Below are positions 31,212 to 40,480 of a DNA stretch of 64,000 bases, in pieces; position 1 is the stretch's first letter; every line of letters begins with the position of its first letter. The stretch covers positions 1 to 64,000 of the IMG/VR virus record IMGVR_UViG_3300029908_000007; one strand, given 5' to 3'. Under the pieces are notes generated by a model. It ran no database searches and was not told the origin of the DNA. It saw only the letters and a program-made list of their open reading frames with translations. The DNA is from a virus. The translations under genes were made by a program, and so were the position numbers.

Positions 31212-31387
31212 ACTATCTCCTTTTTAAGATTTACTGCGGTTTCAATTTGTACGTAGATCTTCTCTACGAGTTCTTTATTTCGAGCTTCGCATCCAACACA
31301 GCAGGTTAGATCGGGTAACATCTTAAAAGCCAGGAATGAGGATTCAATAATCTGCTCTAATTTTGCGATTTTCTCTTGATCAGTCAT
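31208..31387 (-). CDS. Small Cys-containing helical protein
   Basis: 59 residues (MTDQEKIAKLEQIIES...), mostly helical, with a cysteine cluster LTCCVGCE that could bind metal. Coupled by ATGA overlaps on both sides. No family recognised. Confidence 0.65.
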   Translation of the reverse strand: MTDQEKIAKLEQIIESSFLAFKMLPDLTCCVGCEARNKELVEKIYVQIETAVNLKKEIV

Positions 31388-31587
31388 TTGCGCCTGAGTC
31401 CGAAGATTTTCATAAGGCCGTCAACCCAACTGGGATGATTTTCTTTTTTAGCCTGCTCAATGATTTCTTGCTCAAGGGCTGTGTACTCTTTTATGATATT
31501 TTCATAGGTTAAACCAATGAGGCTATCTGGTTTCGCCTTCTTTTTCCCCTTCTTATGGCTTTTCTTCGTTTTCTTCTTAGTTTTCAT
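31384..31587 (-). CDS. Small basic hypothetical protein
   Basis: 67 residues with an extremely Lys-rich N-terminus (KTKKKTKKSHKKGKKKAK) and a helical rest. Likely binds nucleic acid through the tail. First gene of the short minus-strand unit with the dNMP kinase. Confidence 0.6.
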   Translation of the reverse strand: MKTKKKTKKSHKKGKKKAKPDSLIGLTYENIIKEYTALEQEIIEQAKKENHPSWVDGLMKIFGLRRK

Positions 31588-31617
31588 GTAGTTACCCCAA
31601 TTCTGGCTTAAAAGATC

Positions 31618-31625
31618 AATCTTTA
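31618..31625 (+). promoter_or_regulatory. AATCTTTA promoter-like box
   Basis: Context GATC-AATCTTTA-CATC, 54 bases before the ATG at 31680; the leader has a GGGAGG and a later AAGGGG near the start codon. Confidence 0.6.
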
Positions 31626-31679
31626 CATCAAAAGCTTATCCTATTTGGGAGGCTTTGTCAAGACAATTAAGGGGAACTT

Positions 31680-32108
31680 ATGCCCAGGCTGAGTGCAAAA
31701 CCAATCATAAACTTTCAGAATATTAACAGTTTTAAATACGCCAATCAATGGACAGTTCAGGCAGGAAACTCTAGTACTCTCTATTTCCAACTCGTGGATT
31801 TGGATCAATGCAATCTCAGGTACTTAGCCGGAATCGGAACCAGCAATCAACCCGCTGCGGTTAGGGTGTTCTTTCCGTCAATTGACTGTAGTCAGGTTTT
31901 AATGCTTCTGGCCGTACAGAACCCAAACGATGAGAGTGTTTGGAGTGTTGTGATCCCCAGCACGAATACGCCCCAAACCGGGGCTGTGAAGTTTGTACTA
32001 TTTGAGGGTAACACCCAGACCAATTTCCAGGTGCAACAGATGTTGGTTGTAGAATACTTGGCTGATGGTTCTGATCCAAACCTGCCAGATAATACGTTTT
32101 TCTTTTAA
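31680..32108 (+). CDS. Putative structural protein
   Basis: 142 residues, beta-rich, with WTVQAGNSSTLYFQLVDLDQ and ANPND-like turns (QNPNDESVWSV), resembling small virion proteins. AAGGGG precedes the start. It is alone between its AATCTTTA box and the next promoter. No family recognised. Confidence 0.55.
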   Translation: MPRLSAKPIINFQNINSFKYANQWTVQAGNSSTLYFQLVDLDQCNLRYLAGIGTSNQPAAVRVFFPSIDCSQVLMLLAVQNPNDESVWSVVIPSTNTPQTGAVKFVLFEGNTQTNFQVQQMLVVEYLADGSDPNLPDNTFFF

Positions 32109-32114
32109 ATTTAG

Positions 32115-32144
32115 TTGACAAAACAAAAGGTTATGTGATATATT
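32115..32144 (+). promoter_or_regulatory. Promoter of endonuclease gene, leaderless
   Basis: TTGACA (32115-32120), 18-base spacer ending TGTGA, TATATT (32139-32144), then 8 bases to the ATG at 32153. Confidence 0.65.
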
Positions 32145-32152
32145 AAGGGTGT

Positions 32153-33160
32153 ATGAGGAAGAATTGGGACTATCCAGACGAAATAATTCAACTAGCCCTG
32201 AAACACGGGAGTATGACGGATTTTATCAAAAATAGCGCCGGAGCATGGCAGGCCGCGAAACGCTTTGGCATAGACAAAAAGATCAAATCTCTTATGCCTG
32301 TAAAAAAGAGAGGCGCTTACACTTACGAAGAATTAAAAGAATTTGCTCTTTCGTGCGGAACTAGAGGAGAATTTAAAAAGAAATCTCCGTCTAAGTATAA
32401 CGCAGCTCGTGATATGGAAATTTTAGACGAAATTTGTTCTCACATGCCTCCTCCAAAAACGGAGGCTTACACGTATGAGGAATTAGAAGCTCTAGTAAAA
32501 ACTTGCTCTTCTAATCAGGAATTTAGAGATAAATATCCTGGGGCCTATACTGTTGCTTGTAGCAGAAAAGTGTTAAAAAAACTGTGTAAAGATTTTCCAG
32601 AAGCTAAAAATAAGAAACATACAAGAGAAGAAGTGGTAGCATTTTTTGGTAAAGATGGATACGAAGTAGTTAGCGAAAAATATGTAAACGCCAACACTCG
32701 TCTAGAAACCATTTGTCCGGCTGGCCACACTTATTTTGTTAGATATGGCGATTTCTATACTGGTTATAGATGCGCCGATTGCGTACTTAATAATGTCTCT
32801 AAAATGGAGTTGGAACTTCTAGAAGCTCTTAGAAAATACGTTCCAGAATTAAAAAGAAAAAAGTTTAAGGTTACCGTTCTGAATAAATCCCATATTAAAG
32901 CTTTTGAAGTTGATATGTATGACTCAGAAAAGAAAATTGGAATTGAATTTGATGGAGAATACTATCATTCTTTTGAGTACATGAGAAGCGATAAAAAGAA
33001 AAAGAAATGGTCCGATGAAGATATTCGAAATTATCATGAAATTAAGGATAGCGCTTTAATGGACTGTCACGGTATTTTGGTATTACACATTAAAGAAGAA
33101 GAGTGGAAAGTCGACAAACAAGCTTGTATCAACAAAGCTTTAAGGTTTCTAGGAGTATAA
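32153..33160 (+). CDS. Repeat-containing PD-(D/E)XK-type homing endonuclease
   Basis: 335 residues. Three ~45-residue N-terminal repeats, each with a pattern like YTYEELKEFA...F-x-x-x-x-P-x-x-Y-x-x-A-R...LDEICSHM, thought to bind DNA. A zinc-knuckle-like section (TICPAGHTYF, CADC) follows, then the nuclease core FEVDMYDSEKKIGIEFDGEYYH and LHIKEEEW, as in Vsr-like enzymes. Same family as 48876 and 55532. Sits between structural genes with its own promoter. Confidence 0.75.
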   Translation: MRKNWDYPDEIIQLALKHGSMTDFIKNSAGAWQAAKRFGIDKKIKSLMPVKKRGAYTYEELKEFALSCGTRGEFKKKSPSKYNAARDMEILDEICSHMPPPKTEAYTYEELEALVKTCSSNQEFRDKYPGAYTVACSRKVLKKLCKDFPEAKNKKHTREEVVAFFGKDGYEVVSEKYVNANTRLETICPAGHTYFVRYGDFYTGYRCADCVLNNVSKMELELLEALRKYVPELKRKKFKVTVLNKSHIKAFEVDMYDSEKKIGIEFDGEYYHSFEYMRSDKKKKKWSDEDIRNYHEIKDSALMDCHGILVLHIKEEEWKVDKQACINKALRFLGV

Positions 33161-33161
33161 A

Positions 33162-34016
33162 ATGGCAGATTTCTCAGCCTCAAGGACATTTCAAACCGCG
33201 CAATACCCCGTACACGCATCCCAAACTTCTGGATTGCTTAAGCGCGTAGAACCATTTCTAACTCCCGAACTTTTTATAAACAGATTTCTTTTGGGAGTCC
33301 CTCTTAAATTTGCAAACGGACAGTCATTTACCGATGAGATTATAAAAGATCGTATCATGCTCGCAATGAACGAATCAGAAGCGCAAATCGGAACCACAAT
33401 CACAAGAGAAGAGTTTAAGGATAAACTAGGATTTGACGCCAATTTATACCGCAGCTTTATACATTTAAAGCCACGGCATTCTCCAATTATAAGCATTGAA
33501 AGTTTAGCTATTGTTGCGAGCAATGACGAAGTTATTTTTGTTGTACCTAGTATGTGGATAGAGCTATCTTCTTTATCAATGGGTTACATTAACGTCGTCC
33601 CACTTTTAGCTGCTTTTGGAAGTTTTTCTGTCACCGGTTCACCAATCACAGCAACGAATCAGGGGGCGGGCGTTGCTTTCCTGGCCCTGTGGGGACAAAA
33701 TGGCTCATCGCAACACGTCCCAGGATATTGGCAACTTAATTACAGTGCAGGTCTTTCAAATCGCGAAGGACACGTTCCGACTATCGTCAATCAACTCATC
33801 GGAACAAATGCGGCCATCAACATTCTCAGCCAAATAGCACAATCTTTTACAACTACTTCTCAAACATTGAGTCAAGATGGAATTTCACAAAGCAGTTCGG
33901 GTTTGGGTCCTCGCACCTACGCACTTCGCCTCGAAGAACTCACAAAGAACAGGGATGAACTTATAAAGAAAATCAAGGGAATCTTCGCTAAATCCTATGT
34001 AATCGGAGAATACTAA
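33162..34016 (+). CDS. Putative head-tail connector/neck protein
   Basis: 284 residues. Order of motifs ITREEFKDKLGFDANLYRSF, HLKPRHSPIISIESLAI, VPSMWIELSSLSMGYINVVP is typical of phage neck or adaptor proteins. C-terminal helix EELTKNRDELIKKIKGIF. AGGAG precedes the start. The previous endonuclease ends just one base before its ATG. Confidence 0.6.
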   Translation: MADFSASRTFQTAQYPVHASQTSGLLKRVEPFLTPELFINRFLLGVPLKFANGQSFTDEIIKDRIMLAMNESEAQIGTTITREEFKDKLGFDANLYRSFIHLKPRHSPIISIESLAIVASNDEVIFVVPSMWIELSSLSMGYINVVPLLAAFGSFSVTGSPITATNQGAGVAFLALWGQNGSSQHVPGYWQLNYSAGLSNREGHVPTIVNQLIGTNAAINILSQIAQSFTTTSQTLSQDGISQSSSGLGPRTYALRLEELTKNRDELIKKIKGIFAKSYVIGEY

Positions 34017-35243
34017 ATGTCCTTGCTTAAGCATCTCCGCAAAGCTCTTACCGAAGAGTACTCGCTGAAGAAAGCTGAGGATCCCGTTGCCTACGCTAAG
34101 ACCGCTTCCACTGGTTTCATTCTTGCTCACCCTGTAAAGATCAACGGCGAAAGTCACAGAAAAGATAATGGTATCGATTACCATTCCACTGTAAAATTCT
34201 TCGATAAAGAAAAAGACAACCACGACGACGCCCACAAAACCGCTTCCCAATTAGACCTCACCCCACCCGATCCCAAAGAAACCCATATCGGCACCAATGT
34301 GATTAAAGATCGCATGGGTAACGACGTATACGCGATAACTTTGCATGGCAAGCACGCCGACAAGCTCAAAGAGAATCATAAAAAGTTCGATCACATGGGT
34401 CACAAAGAAAACTATGACTGGAACGCCCACATCAGTGTGCCTAAAGCCGTACACGATGAAATCAAAGCCAGCGGCCATAAGACCGCGCATGAAGCCGGAA
34501 TTGAATTCGGGCCAGCACAGCTGAAGCGTGGCAAAGAAGTTATTCATACTTATAAATTAAAAGAGCCGATGAAAAAGTCCGAAGGCGACGCTCCCTCAAC
34601 CGTCAAGCCTCCTGTCAAAATCAATCCCGAACACGGTAAGGCCATAGCAGATGCCTACGAGGGTATGAAACACGAGCCCAATAGCCCACACGTCAAAGCC
34701 GCCTACGATGCTTTGACCAACGAGACCGGCAAACAATTCAAAGACATCATGGGATCCGGACTTAAGATCTCGCAAATCAAACCCGGTCAAGCCAATCCCT
34801 ACAAAAGTTCCAAAGAAATGCATAACGACATCAAGAATAACAAACATCTGTGGTACTTCCCAACCGAACAGGGCTTTGGTAGTGGTGGGCAAGCTTCGGA
34901 CCACCCAATGTTGGGCCCCAGCGGTTTCAAACACGACGGCAAGTCTTTGGTACACAACGACATCTTTAGAATCGTTCACGACATCAACGGCCATCACGCC
35001 GGTGGAGAAACCGGATTTGGGCCAACCGGGGAGCACCAAGCCTATCTCACCCATAAGAAAATGTATAGCCCTCTAGCGGGAAAAGCATTGGCTACAGAAA
35101 CTATGGGACAAAATAATTGGGTGAATTTTGGTCCTCACGGAGAAAACAATAGAAAAAATCCAGCCCAGACAAAGTTTGCGGATCAAAAAGCGGGATTGTT
35201 ACCAGAACACATTACCAATGGAGACTGGCACAATGCATCATAA
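34017..35243 (+). CDS. Polyvalent virion protein with HDxxGHH domain
   Basis: 408 residues in two modules. Residues ~80-170 (THIGTNVIKDRMGNDVYAIT, NAHISVPKAVHDEI) form a compact domain of unknown role. Residues ~205-400 hold NPYKSSKEMHNDI, WYFPTEQGFG and IFRIVHDINGHHAGGETG, then KMYSPLAGKALATETMGQNN and WVNFGPHGENN. This second module recurs in phage polyvalent proteins as I recall; its H-D-x-x-G-H-H motif suggests a metal site. Such proteins are injected with DNA and act against host defences. Substrate unknown. Confidence 0.55.
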   Translation: MSLLKHLRKALTEEYSLKKAEDPVAYAKTASTGFILAHPVKINGESHRKDNGIDYHSTVKFFDKEKDNHDDAHKTASQLDLTPPDPKETHIGTNVIKDRMGNDVYAITLHGKHADKLKENHKKFDHMGHKENYDWNAHISVPKAVHDEIKASGHKTAHEAGIEFGPAQLKRGKEVIHTYKLKEPMKKSEGDAPSTVKPPVKINPEHGKAIADAYEGMKHEPNSPHVKAAYDALTNETGKQFKDIMGSGLKISQIKPGQANPYKSSKEMHNDIKNNKHLWYFPTEQGFGSGGQASDHPMLGPSGFKHDGKSLVHNDIFRIVHDINGHHAGGETGFGPTGEHQAYLTHKKMYSPLAGKALATETMGQNNWVNFGPHGENNRKNPAQTKFADQKAGLLPEHITNGDWHNAS

Positions 35244-36426
35244 TCAGTGGAAGAAAGAATTTGAAGATTCCGTGGAACCATCTTTACGTAAAGCCGAAGA
35301 TCTCCATCTAGTCCACTATTCCCCCCAAGCCGGTCTCAAATACATCGACCCAAAGTTCAGCGGAACCGGCGTCGACAGCAGAACCAAAGGCCGCAGCACC
35401 GAACACCCACACTCCTTCTATTATAGGCATGGAACCGAACCCGAAGAAGTGGTAACCGGTAGAGCTGCTAACAAATACCACGTTAAAATCGGCGCCGACA
35501 AACCCATTTACGATATTGGTAAAGATCCTAAGGGCTTGGTCAGACAAGCCATCGAGGAAAATCAAGGTATTACTAATATGGATACCGTACACTCCAAAAT
35601 CAAAGAACACGGCTTCCATGGATTCCATAATAGCGGGCACCCCAGTCTTTCCAATGTAGTGGCTATGTATCACCCGCAGCCGGTTCAGAACGACAGCATG
35701 CAGAAATCCGAAATCCAACCCCTTCTAAAACCCTGGTCCAGCCAAGCTCAAGCCGCATGGGGTCATTCACCTGAAGGTAAAGCCGCGCTTGGTGGAGAAG
35801 CCGCTGTGAAGGAATGGGATAACGCTACCAAAGGCAAGCATCTGCCAAAGCATGTTAAAAAGAACGAATCCCTCGAAAAAGGCGCACTCAAAAATCTCCT
35901 AACCGCTGGAACCATGGGCGCTGCTTTGGCCTCCGCTGTTCCCTCAGAAGCCCACGCGCCCAATCACGAACCCCTACATCCCCAAGCCGGTGCTCACCCA
36001 ACTACGGGCTACGATCGAAAAAAGATGTTAGACGCTATTTCACAAGTTGAGAGTAGCGGCGGAAAAAATACCGTGCACAAGCCAACCTCCATGGGCCGAG
36101 CATATGGCCGATTTGCCGAAATGCCCGACATGATCCACGACACTATTCGCCTCAACCCCGATCTGAAACGCCAGCATCAAAAAGCCCTAAATCTTCAGGG
36201 TGACGATCTCCACCGTTACATGCAGGACAACCCAAAGTTAGAAGAGCAGATCGCCGATAAACATCTTTCCAGACTCGAACACCATTTCGGCCAGAATCCC
36301 AGCCTAATAGCGTTTTCTTGGAACCAAGGTGTCACAGGTACGAATCGCGCCTTAAATCAAAAACACGACATTTCCTCGCACCCATATGTGCAGAAATTTA
36401 AACACGCCTACGAAGGCAAGGAGTAA
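35233..36426 (+). CDS. Polyvalent virion protein with lytic transglycosylase-like C-terminus
   Basis: 397 residues from ATG 35233, overlapping the upstream gene by 11 bases. N-terminal module (HLVHYSPQAGLKYIDPKFSG, RHGTEPEEVVTG, KPIYDIGKDPKGL) resembles the ADP-ribosyltransferase-like domain found in phage polyvalent proteins; I cannot verify it. After a Lys-rich linker, the C-terminal ~130 residues are a lysozyme-like SLT domain: AISQVESSGGKN (catalytic Glu), MGRAYGRFAEMP, SLIAFSWNQG. This would open peptidoglycan during DNA entry. Confidence 0.7.
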   Translation: MHHNQWKKEFEDSVEPSLRKAEDLHLVHYSPQAGLKYIDPKFSGTGVDSRTKGRSTEHPHSFYYRHGTEPEEVVTGRAANKYHVKIGADKPIYDIGKDPKGLVRQAIEENQGITNMDTVHSKIKEHGFHGFHNSGHPSLSNVVAMYHPQPVQNDSMQKSEIQPLLKPWSSQAQAAWGHSPEGKAALGGEAAVKEWDNATKGKHLPKHVKKNESLEKGALKNLLTAGTMGAALASAVPSEAHAPNHEPLHPQAGAHPTTGYDRKKMLDAISQVESSGGKNTVHKPTSMGRAYGRFAEMPDMIHDTIRLNPDLKRQHQKALNLQGDDLHRYMQDNPKLEEQIADKHLSRLEHHFGQNPSLIAFSWNQGVTGTNRALNQKHDISSHPYVQKFKHAYEGKE

Positions 36427-36428
36427 TT

Positions 36429-36920
36429 ATGTCAATGAATATTCGCCCCGAAGATATTGATACCATTGAAGACGCAGGTATTTTAGATGGACAACCGGTT
36501 AAACTCATCAGAACCCGTGGTGGATTTTGGATGAGCATTATCAACGGCAAAGTCGTTGCAGGCGGATCTCACCCAGCGATCGTTAAGCACAGTGTGTCTA
36601 AGATGTTCCCTAACTTCCAAGCCGCTCTCTGCAAAAGTGAAAACGCTGGCATGGACGCCATCGTTGACAAACACTCACACTTCTTATCTGACGATCTGCG
36701 TAAAAGTGGTCACGACATCTACAGTATCCAAGAAAACGACGCCATCGAATTCCAAGTCACCAAGCACAACATCAAAGTTGCTGGTATTAACGGTTCCATG
36801 GTTGAGGGCTCCCTATCTTTGGAAGCCATCGACTTCCCCGAAGAGTTCAAAAAATCTCTAGCTGCGGCTACAACCGAAAAAGCTCTCTCTGTTAAAGCTA
36901 AAACCATCCGGATCAAATAA
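36429..36920 (+). CDS. Hypothetical virion-region protein
   Basis: 163 residues. N-terminal beta hairpin (ILDGQPVKLIRTRGGFWMSI) and GGSHPAIVKHSVSKMFPNF; C-terminal half beta-rich. AAGGAG precedes the ATG. The gene lies between polyvalent and neck genes; no family recognised. Confidence 0.55.
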   Translation: MSMNIRPEDIDTIEDAGILDGQPVKLIRTRGGFWMSIINGKVVAGGSHPAIVKHSVSKMFPNFQAALCKSENAGMDAIVDKHSHFLSDDLRKSGHDIYSIQENDAIEFQVTKHNIKVAGINGSMVEGSLSLEAIDFPEEFKKSLAAATTEKALSVKAKTIRIK

Positions 36921-36921
36921 T

Positions 36922-37269
36922 ATGTGCGTAGAACTTGTTAAGAGTGAAACCCAAGTCAGTTTTAAACCCGAACTTCCTCTAGAAGAGCAAATCTGTGGAT
37001 GCCAGGAAGCTATTATTGACTGCGAACCCGATTGCCCGAAGGTACTGAAGTTCTTGGCCGAAGTCGAAAAGGCCTGCCAATATGGGAAATCGTTGGGAAT
37101 CAAACTTAGCCTAGTTGATACACACAACTTCGGATTGTTTAAAAAAGTTAAGGATTTAAACCAAGCCATCGCTACTTCTGATATAATACATCAGATAGTT
37201 TTGTTTCACGACAAAGCCGATCGTAGACTAGAAGAGATTGCTAACATGTGTAGGAAACCGAATGAATAA
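36922..37269 (+). CDS. Cys-rich hypothetical protein
   Basis: 115 residues with an N-terminal cysteine group (QICGCQEAIIDCEPDCPK) and a helical remainder. Overlaps the next gene by 8 bases. No family recognised; metal-binding is possible. Confidence 0.6.
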   Translation: MCVELVKSETQVSFKPELPLEEQICGCQEAIIDCEPDCPKVLKFLAEVEKACQYGKSLGIKLSLVDTHNFGLFKKVKDLNQAIATSDIIHQIVLFHDKADRRLEEIANMCRKPNE

Positions 37270-38254
37270 AAAGCCCGAAGGCGAACAGATCGAAACTATT
37301 TCTTCTGAAGCACCTTATATTCAGGAATCTTTCGATTTAAATCGAATGGACGCTTTTGTAAAGAGTTTAGGTGTTCTCCTAACTCATTGGAAAGCCACGC
37401 CTTCACCAATTGGCTTAAACGATAAAGGCGACTATCGTAGAAATACCGGGCAAGTCGATGTTATGACTAGCAACGGCTATATATATAGTTTGGCAGGACT
37501 ATTCGTTGGTGTTATGACTGGAAACAGCAAAGACCAGCGGCGCCCTGTTGAAGGCGGATTGCTAGACTCAGCGCAGGCCAACCTAATACTACCCAGGTAT
37601 TACGAGCGCAAACAGACCAACGACGTGGCTTGCGGCGAAGACGGCTGTGTTGTTGATACCGATAAAAACGAAAGAATCTATCTCACCCCCGGAGATAGGT
37701 TATACTACGGTGATCCACAAGCCGACGACTTAGTGGTTGGCAAAGAATTGATGAATTTTGAGATCGACAAAGACACCGTTCCCATGTACCCCATTATTAA
37801 GATGGACGCACCTATCGTTGATTCTCGCGGAATTTCATATCAACAGAACATCGATTTCGTCATCACTAATTGCGGCGACATTCGGTGGATAGAAGGAAGG
37901 CCAAATCCGGGTATTGATCCAAGTACTGGAGAAGGCAGGACATTTTCGGCCCGCTACCTTTATAAAGCGTTTTACTACGTCACCTCTATCTTAAGAGAAG
38001 TTAGGATCACCAACACCAGCAAGTTTGGCGAGCCGAGCTGCGACAACCAGGGCCTGAGAAGCGCGGAACGCATGCCGATGTTTGTGCAACTAACCCGTGA
38101 ATACCTCTATCACAACATCAACAAGGGTTCGGAGACCAATAAAGCACCTCAAAAAGGTGCGGAACTCAGACAGACCGTTGAACCCCCTAGTACGGTTCCA
38201 ATACAGACTGGAATTGTTAGGGTAGAAACCACGGACCTCGATTTTGATGAATAA
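37262..38254 (+). CDS. Putative neck/tail structural protein
   Basis: 330 residues from ATG 37262. Mixed beta protein with VTGNSKDQRRP, PGDRLYYGDPQADDLVVGK and a late helix region KAFYYVTSILREVRI. Context between head-tail connector and tail genes suggests a neck or tail completion role. No family recognised. Confidence 0.5.
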   Translation: MNKKPEGEQIETISSEAPYIQESFDLNRMDAFVKSLGVLLTHWKATPSPIGLNDKGDYRRNTGQVDVMTSNGYIYSLAGLFVGVMTGNSKDQRRPVEGGLLDSAQANLILPRYYERKQTNDVACGEDGCVVDTDKNERIYLTPGDRLYYGDPQADDLVVGKELMNFEIDKDTVPMYPIIKMDAPIVDSRGISYQQNIDFVITNCGDIRWIEGRPNPGIDPSTGEGRTFSARYLYKAFYYVTSILREVRITNTSKFGEPSCDNQGLRSAERMPMFVQLTREYLYHNINKGSETNKAPQKGAELRQTVEPPSTVPIQTGIVRVETTDLDFDE

Positions 38255-38306
38255 TTTAAAAAGCTTAAGGAAATCGGTATCCTGCAGGCTTTAAAATAAA
38301 GCAATG

Positions 38307-38314
38307 AATCTTTA
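38307..38314 (+). promoter_or_regulatory. AATCTTTA promoter-like box
   Basis: Context CAATG-AATCTTTA-ATTAGTAAAGG, 22 bases before the ATG at 38337. Confidence 0.6.
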
Positions 38315-38336
38315 ATTAGTAAAGGAAAACAATAAC

Positions 38337-38807
38337 ATGGCCAACGTTTCAAAGCGCAATATTCCAGGTAATCAAGTTCAGGACCCCTCAGCCATTGGTA
38401 TCTTGACATACTCAGACCAAGCGGGCTCAGTAAAGACATCAGAAGTCGGCAGAAGTCTAGCGCCTCTTGGCGATGGCGCTGGTGGATTTACCACCGATGC
38501 TTCAACGGCGCGTATTTTACCCGGTGCTGGCCAAAATCTTGCCATTTATAATAAAAGCGGAACCGTACAATCGGTTACGGTTAGTTCTAGTGGCTCGACA
38601 ACGGCTTTGTCAATTGGAGCAACCAATGCAGCTGGCAATGTCGGCGTCGCGTGTACTCCTAATTCCTGGACTTACGTTGCTTGTAATCAATCCAACTGGG
38701 TCGTCACGGATTCCTCTAATCTGGTCGTATATTTAATCAATGATTATTCCAGCATCCAAGCCGTGGCACCGGTTTTGGTCAGCCAACCCAACTATCCTCA
38801 GCTCTAA
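38337..38807 (+). CDS. Small structural protein
   Basis: 156 residues, Ser/Thr/Ala/Gly/Asn-rich, beta-rich (NLAIYNKSGTVQSVTVSSSG), ending in PVLVSQPNYPQL. Resembles decoration or tail-tube-like proteins in composition. First gene after an AATCTTTA box. No family recognised. Confidence 0.55.
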   Translation: MANVSKRNIPGNQVQDPSAIGILTYSDQAGSVKTSEVGRSLAPLGDGAGGFTTDASTARILPGAGQNLAIYNKSGTVQSVTVSSSGSTTALSIGATNAAGNVGVACTPNSWTYVACNQSNWVVTDSSNLVVYLINDYSSIQAVAPVLVSQPNYPQL

Positions 38808-38811
38808 TTAG

Positions 38812-39738
38812 ATGAAACCGAACGCCGAGTACTTTCTCAGAAAGACACTTGGAGAAGACCTTAAAGAGTCGTTAGGCGAAGTCCTATCTAAGTCCGAAGT
38901 CTATAAGCAAGGTACTCGTACTATTACCGATACCGACGATCTTTTTCAAGGTCTTCAAATCGTTCCACGAGCACTACTAAGTCTTTTGGTTAGAGAGTTG
39001 TCTCCCATGCAAATCGGAGAAAATAAAGAAATTCGCATTCCAGGAAAAGAAGACACCACGGTTCAGGTTACCAAGCATGAGCGTGATTCCTATAGTGGTC
39101 AAATAATTCAAAACAACGTTAAAATCAACGACTTTATGCACCGCTCATTACCGGGTTTAGGTTTGGTTTTGATGACAATGCTAGAACTATACGACTTCGA
39201 AGATCTCAAAGAAACTCCTTCCGCCGACCACTCCCATATCAACAAGCTCATCGACGAACGCATGCATCTTCACTCCCTCATCAACCAAGTCGTAGATGGC
39301 AAGCTCATGCACCGCGACGCCGTTGAACAGCTTCTCATGACCAAGCTAAATCAGATGGGCACCGAACATAAAGAGATTAAAGAAGAACACAAAGAAATCA
39401 TGAAGCCCGAAGAACCTAAGGCAACAGTGGTTATTAACATCGAAACCGCTAAAAAACGTCGTCCGTTATCGGAATTCGTGGAAAATCGTAAAAAGAAACT
39501 TGCCAAGAAAGAGCATTTTATAGAAATGAAAAAATCCGAAGAAATTTCATGCCCGGATTGCGGGAACGTTATTTTTTCTGAGGGTGCTTACAGCGGCTGT
39601 ATTTGTTTTGGTGATAGCGATAAAAAGCTTTATGTTAAAAAATCTGAAAACGGCTATATGGTGCGCCCTGGTCGTGGGTGGGATGAAGAGAATCTGGAAA
39701 TGCTTTTGGAAGCTTTGAGGGGTAATAAAAATGGGTAG
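38812..39738 (+). CDS. Virion-region protein with C-terminal zinc ribbon
   Basis: 308 residues. Helical N-terminal half with EIRIPGKEDTTVQVTKHERD; a strongly charged helix (EHKEIKEEHKEIMK) in the middle; a C-terminal ribbon SCPDCGNVIF...GCICFGD. Overlaps the start of the inserted endonuclease by 8 bases. Similar zinc ribbons occur in large-phage head proteins; function unknown. Confidence 0.55.
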   Translation: MKPNAEYFLRKTLGEDLKESLGEVLSKSEVYKQGTRTITDTDDLFQGLQIVPRALLSLLVRELSPMQIGENKEIRIPGKEDTTVQVTKHERDSYSGQIIQNNVKINDFMHRSLPGLGLVLMTMLELYDFEDLKETPSADHSHINKLIDERMHLHSLINQVVDGKLMHRDAVEQLLMTKLNQMGTEHKEIKEEHKEIMKPEEPKATVVINIETAKKRRPLSEFVENRKKKLAKKEHFIEMKKSEEISCPDCGNVIFSEGAYSGCICFGDSDKKLYVKKSENGYMVRPGRGWDEENLEMLLEALRGNKNG

Positions 39739-40480
39739 CGGCGGCAAGAACAGACTATCCGTTGAAGAAGTTGAGCGGAGGGTTCAACTTGCTCATGGTG
39801 GCATGGTTACAATGGTCGGATCTACCTACAAAGGTATGCTTAAAAAAGCATTGTTCGTCGACAAGGATCATGGGGAATGGTGGACAAAACCGGGTGACGT
39901 AACATTTAAGAAATCGGGCCATCCCTTAAGATCTTTAGAAAAATCAAGAAATACCTTTACGAGTAAATACGGTATTGGTATCATTAATGCCAGTCAAGTA
40001 GAAGAAATAAAAGAAAAAAAGAAAGCAACTACATTCAAAAACCATGGTGTTAAGCATCCTTCTCAGAGTAAGGCGATCAGAGAAAAGGCTCAAAACACGA
40101 CCCTAGAAAGGCATGGGGCTTTATTCCCGTATCAATGTTCAGACATTGCTCTCAAGGCCGCAAAAAAAGTAAACAATCCCAGTACAAAAATTCATTGGAA
40201 AACCGGAGAAGAACTATTTTGTCAAGGCGGATATGAAGCCAAAACTGTTGACTATCTTAATGCCAACCAAATTAACTTCGAATGGCAGCCCAAGACATTC
40301 AAAATGCCTGATGGTAAAACATATCGTCCTGACCTATACCTGTCTGACACAGGCATTTGGGTTGAAATAAAAGGCTGGATGAGAAAAGATGCTGAGTTAA
40401 AGTGGGACTGGCTCAAATCTGAATACCCTAACGCAGAACTTTGGAATCAAAAGAAACTAGAAGAAATGGGGATATTGTAA
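39731..40480 (+). CDS. Putative PD-(D/E)XK homing endonuclease
   Basis: 249 residues. N-terminal ~130 residues contain KxxTxxxxxGVxHPSQSKxxxEKxxxTxxxxHG repeats (ATTFKNHGVKHPSQS, NTTLERHGALFPYQC) found with phage endonucleases. The C-terminal part has the nuclease motif YRPDLYLSDTGIWVEIKGW (Asp...Glu-x-Lys). Overlaps both neighbours (8 bases and 1 base), so it was inserted without breaking translational coupling. Confidence 0.65.
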   Translation: MGSGGKNRLSVEEVERRVQLAHGGMVTMVGSTYKGMLKKALFVDKDHGEWWTKPGDVTFKKSGHPLRSLEKSRNTFTSKYGIGIINASQVEEIKEKKKATTFKNHGVKHPSQSKAIREKAQNTTLERHGALFPYQCSDIALKAAKKVNNPSTKIHWKTGEELFCQGGYEAKTVDYLNANQINFEWQPKTFKMPDGKTYRPDLYLSDTGIWVEIKGWMRKDAELKWDWLKSEYPNAELWNQKKLEEMGIL

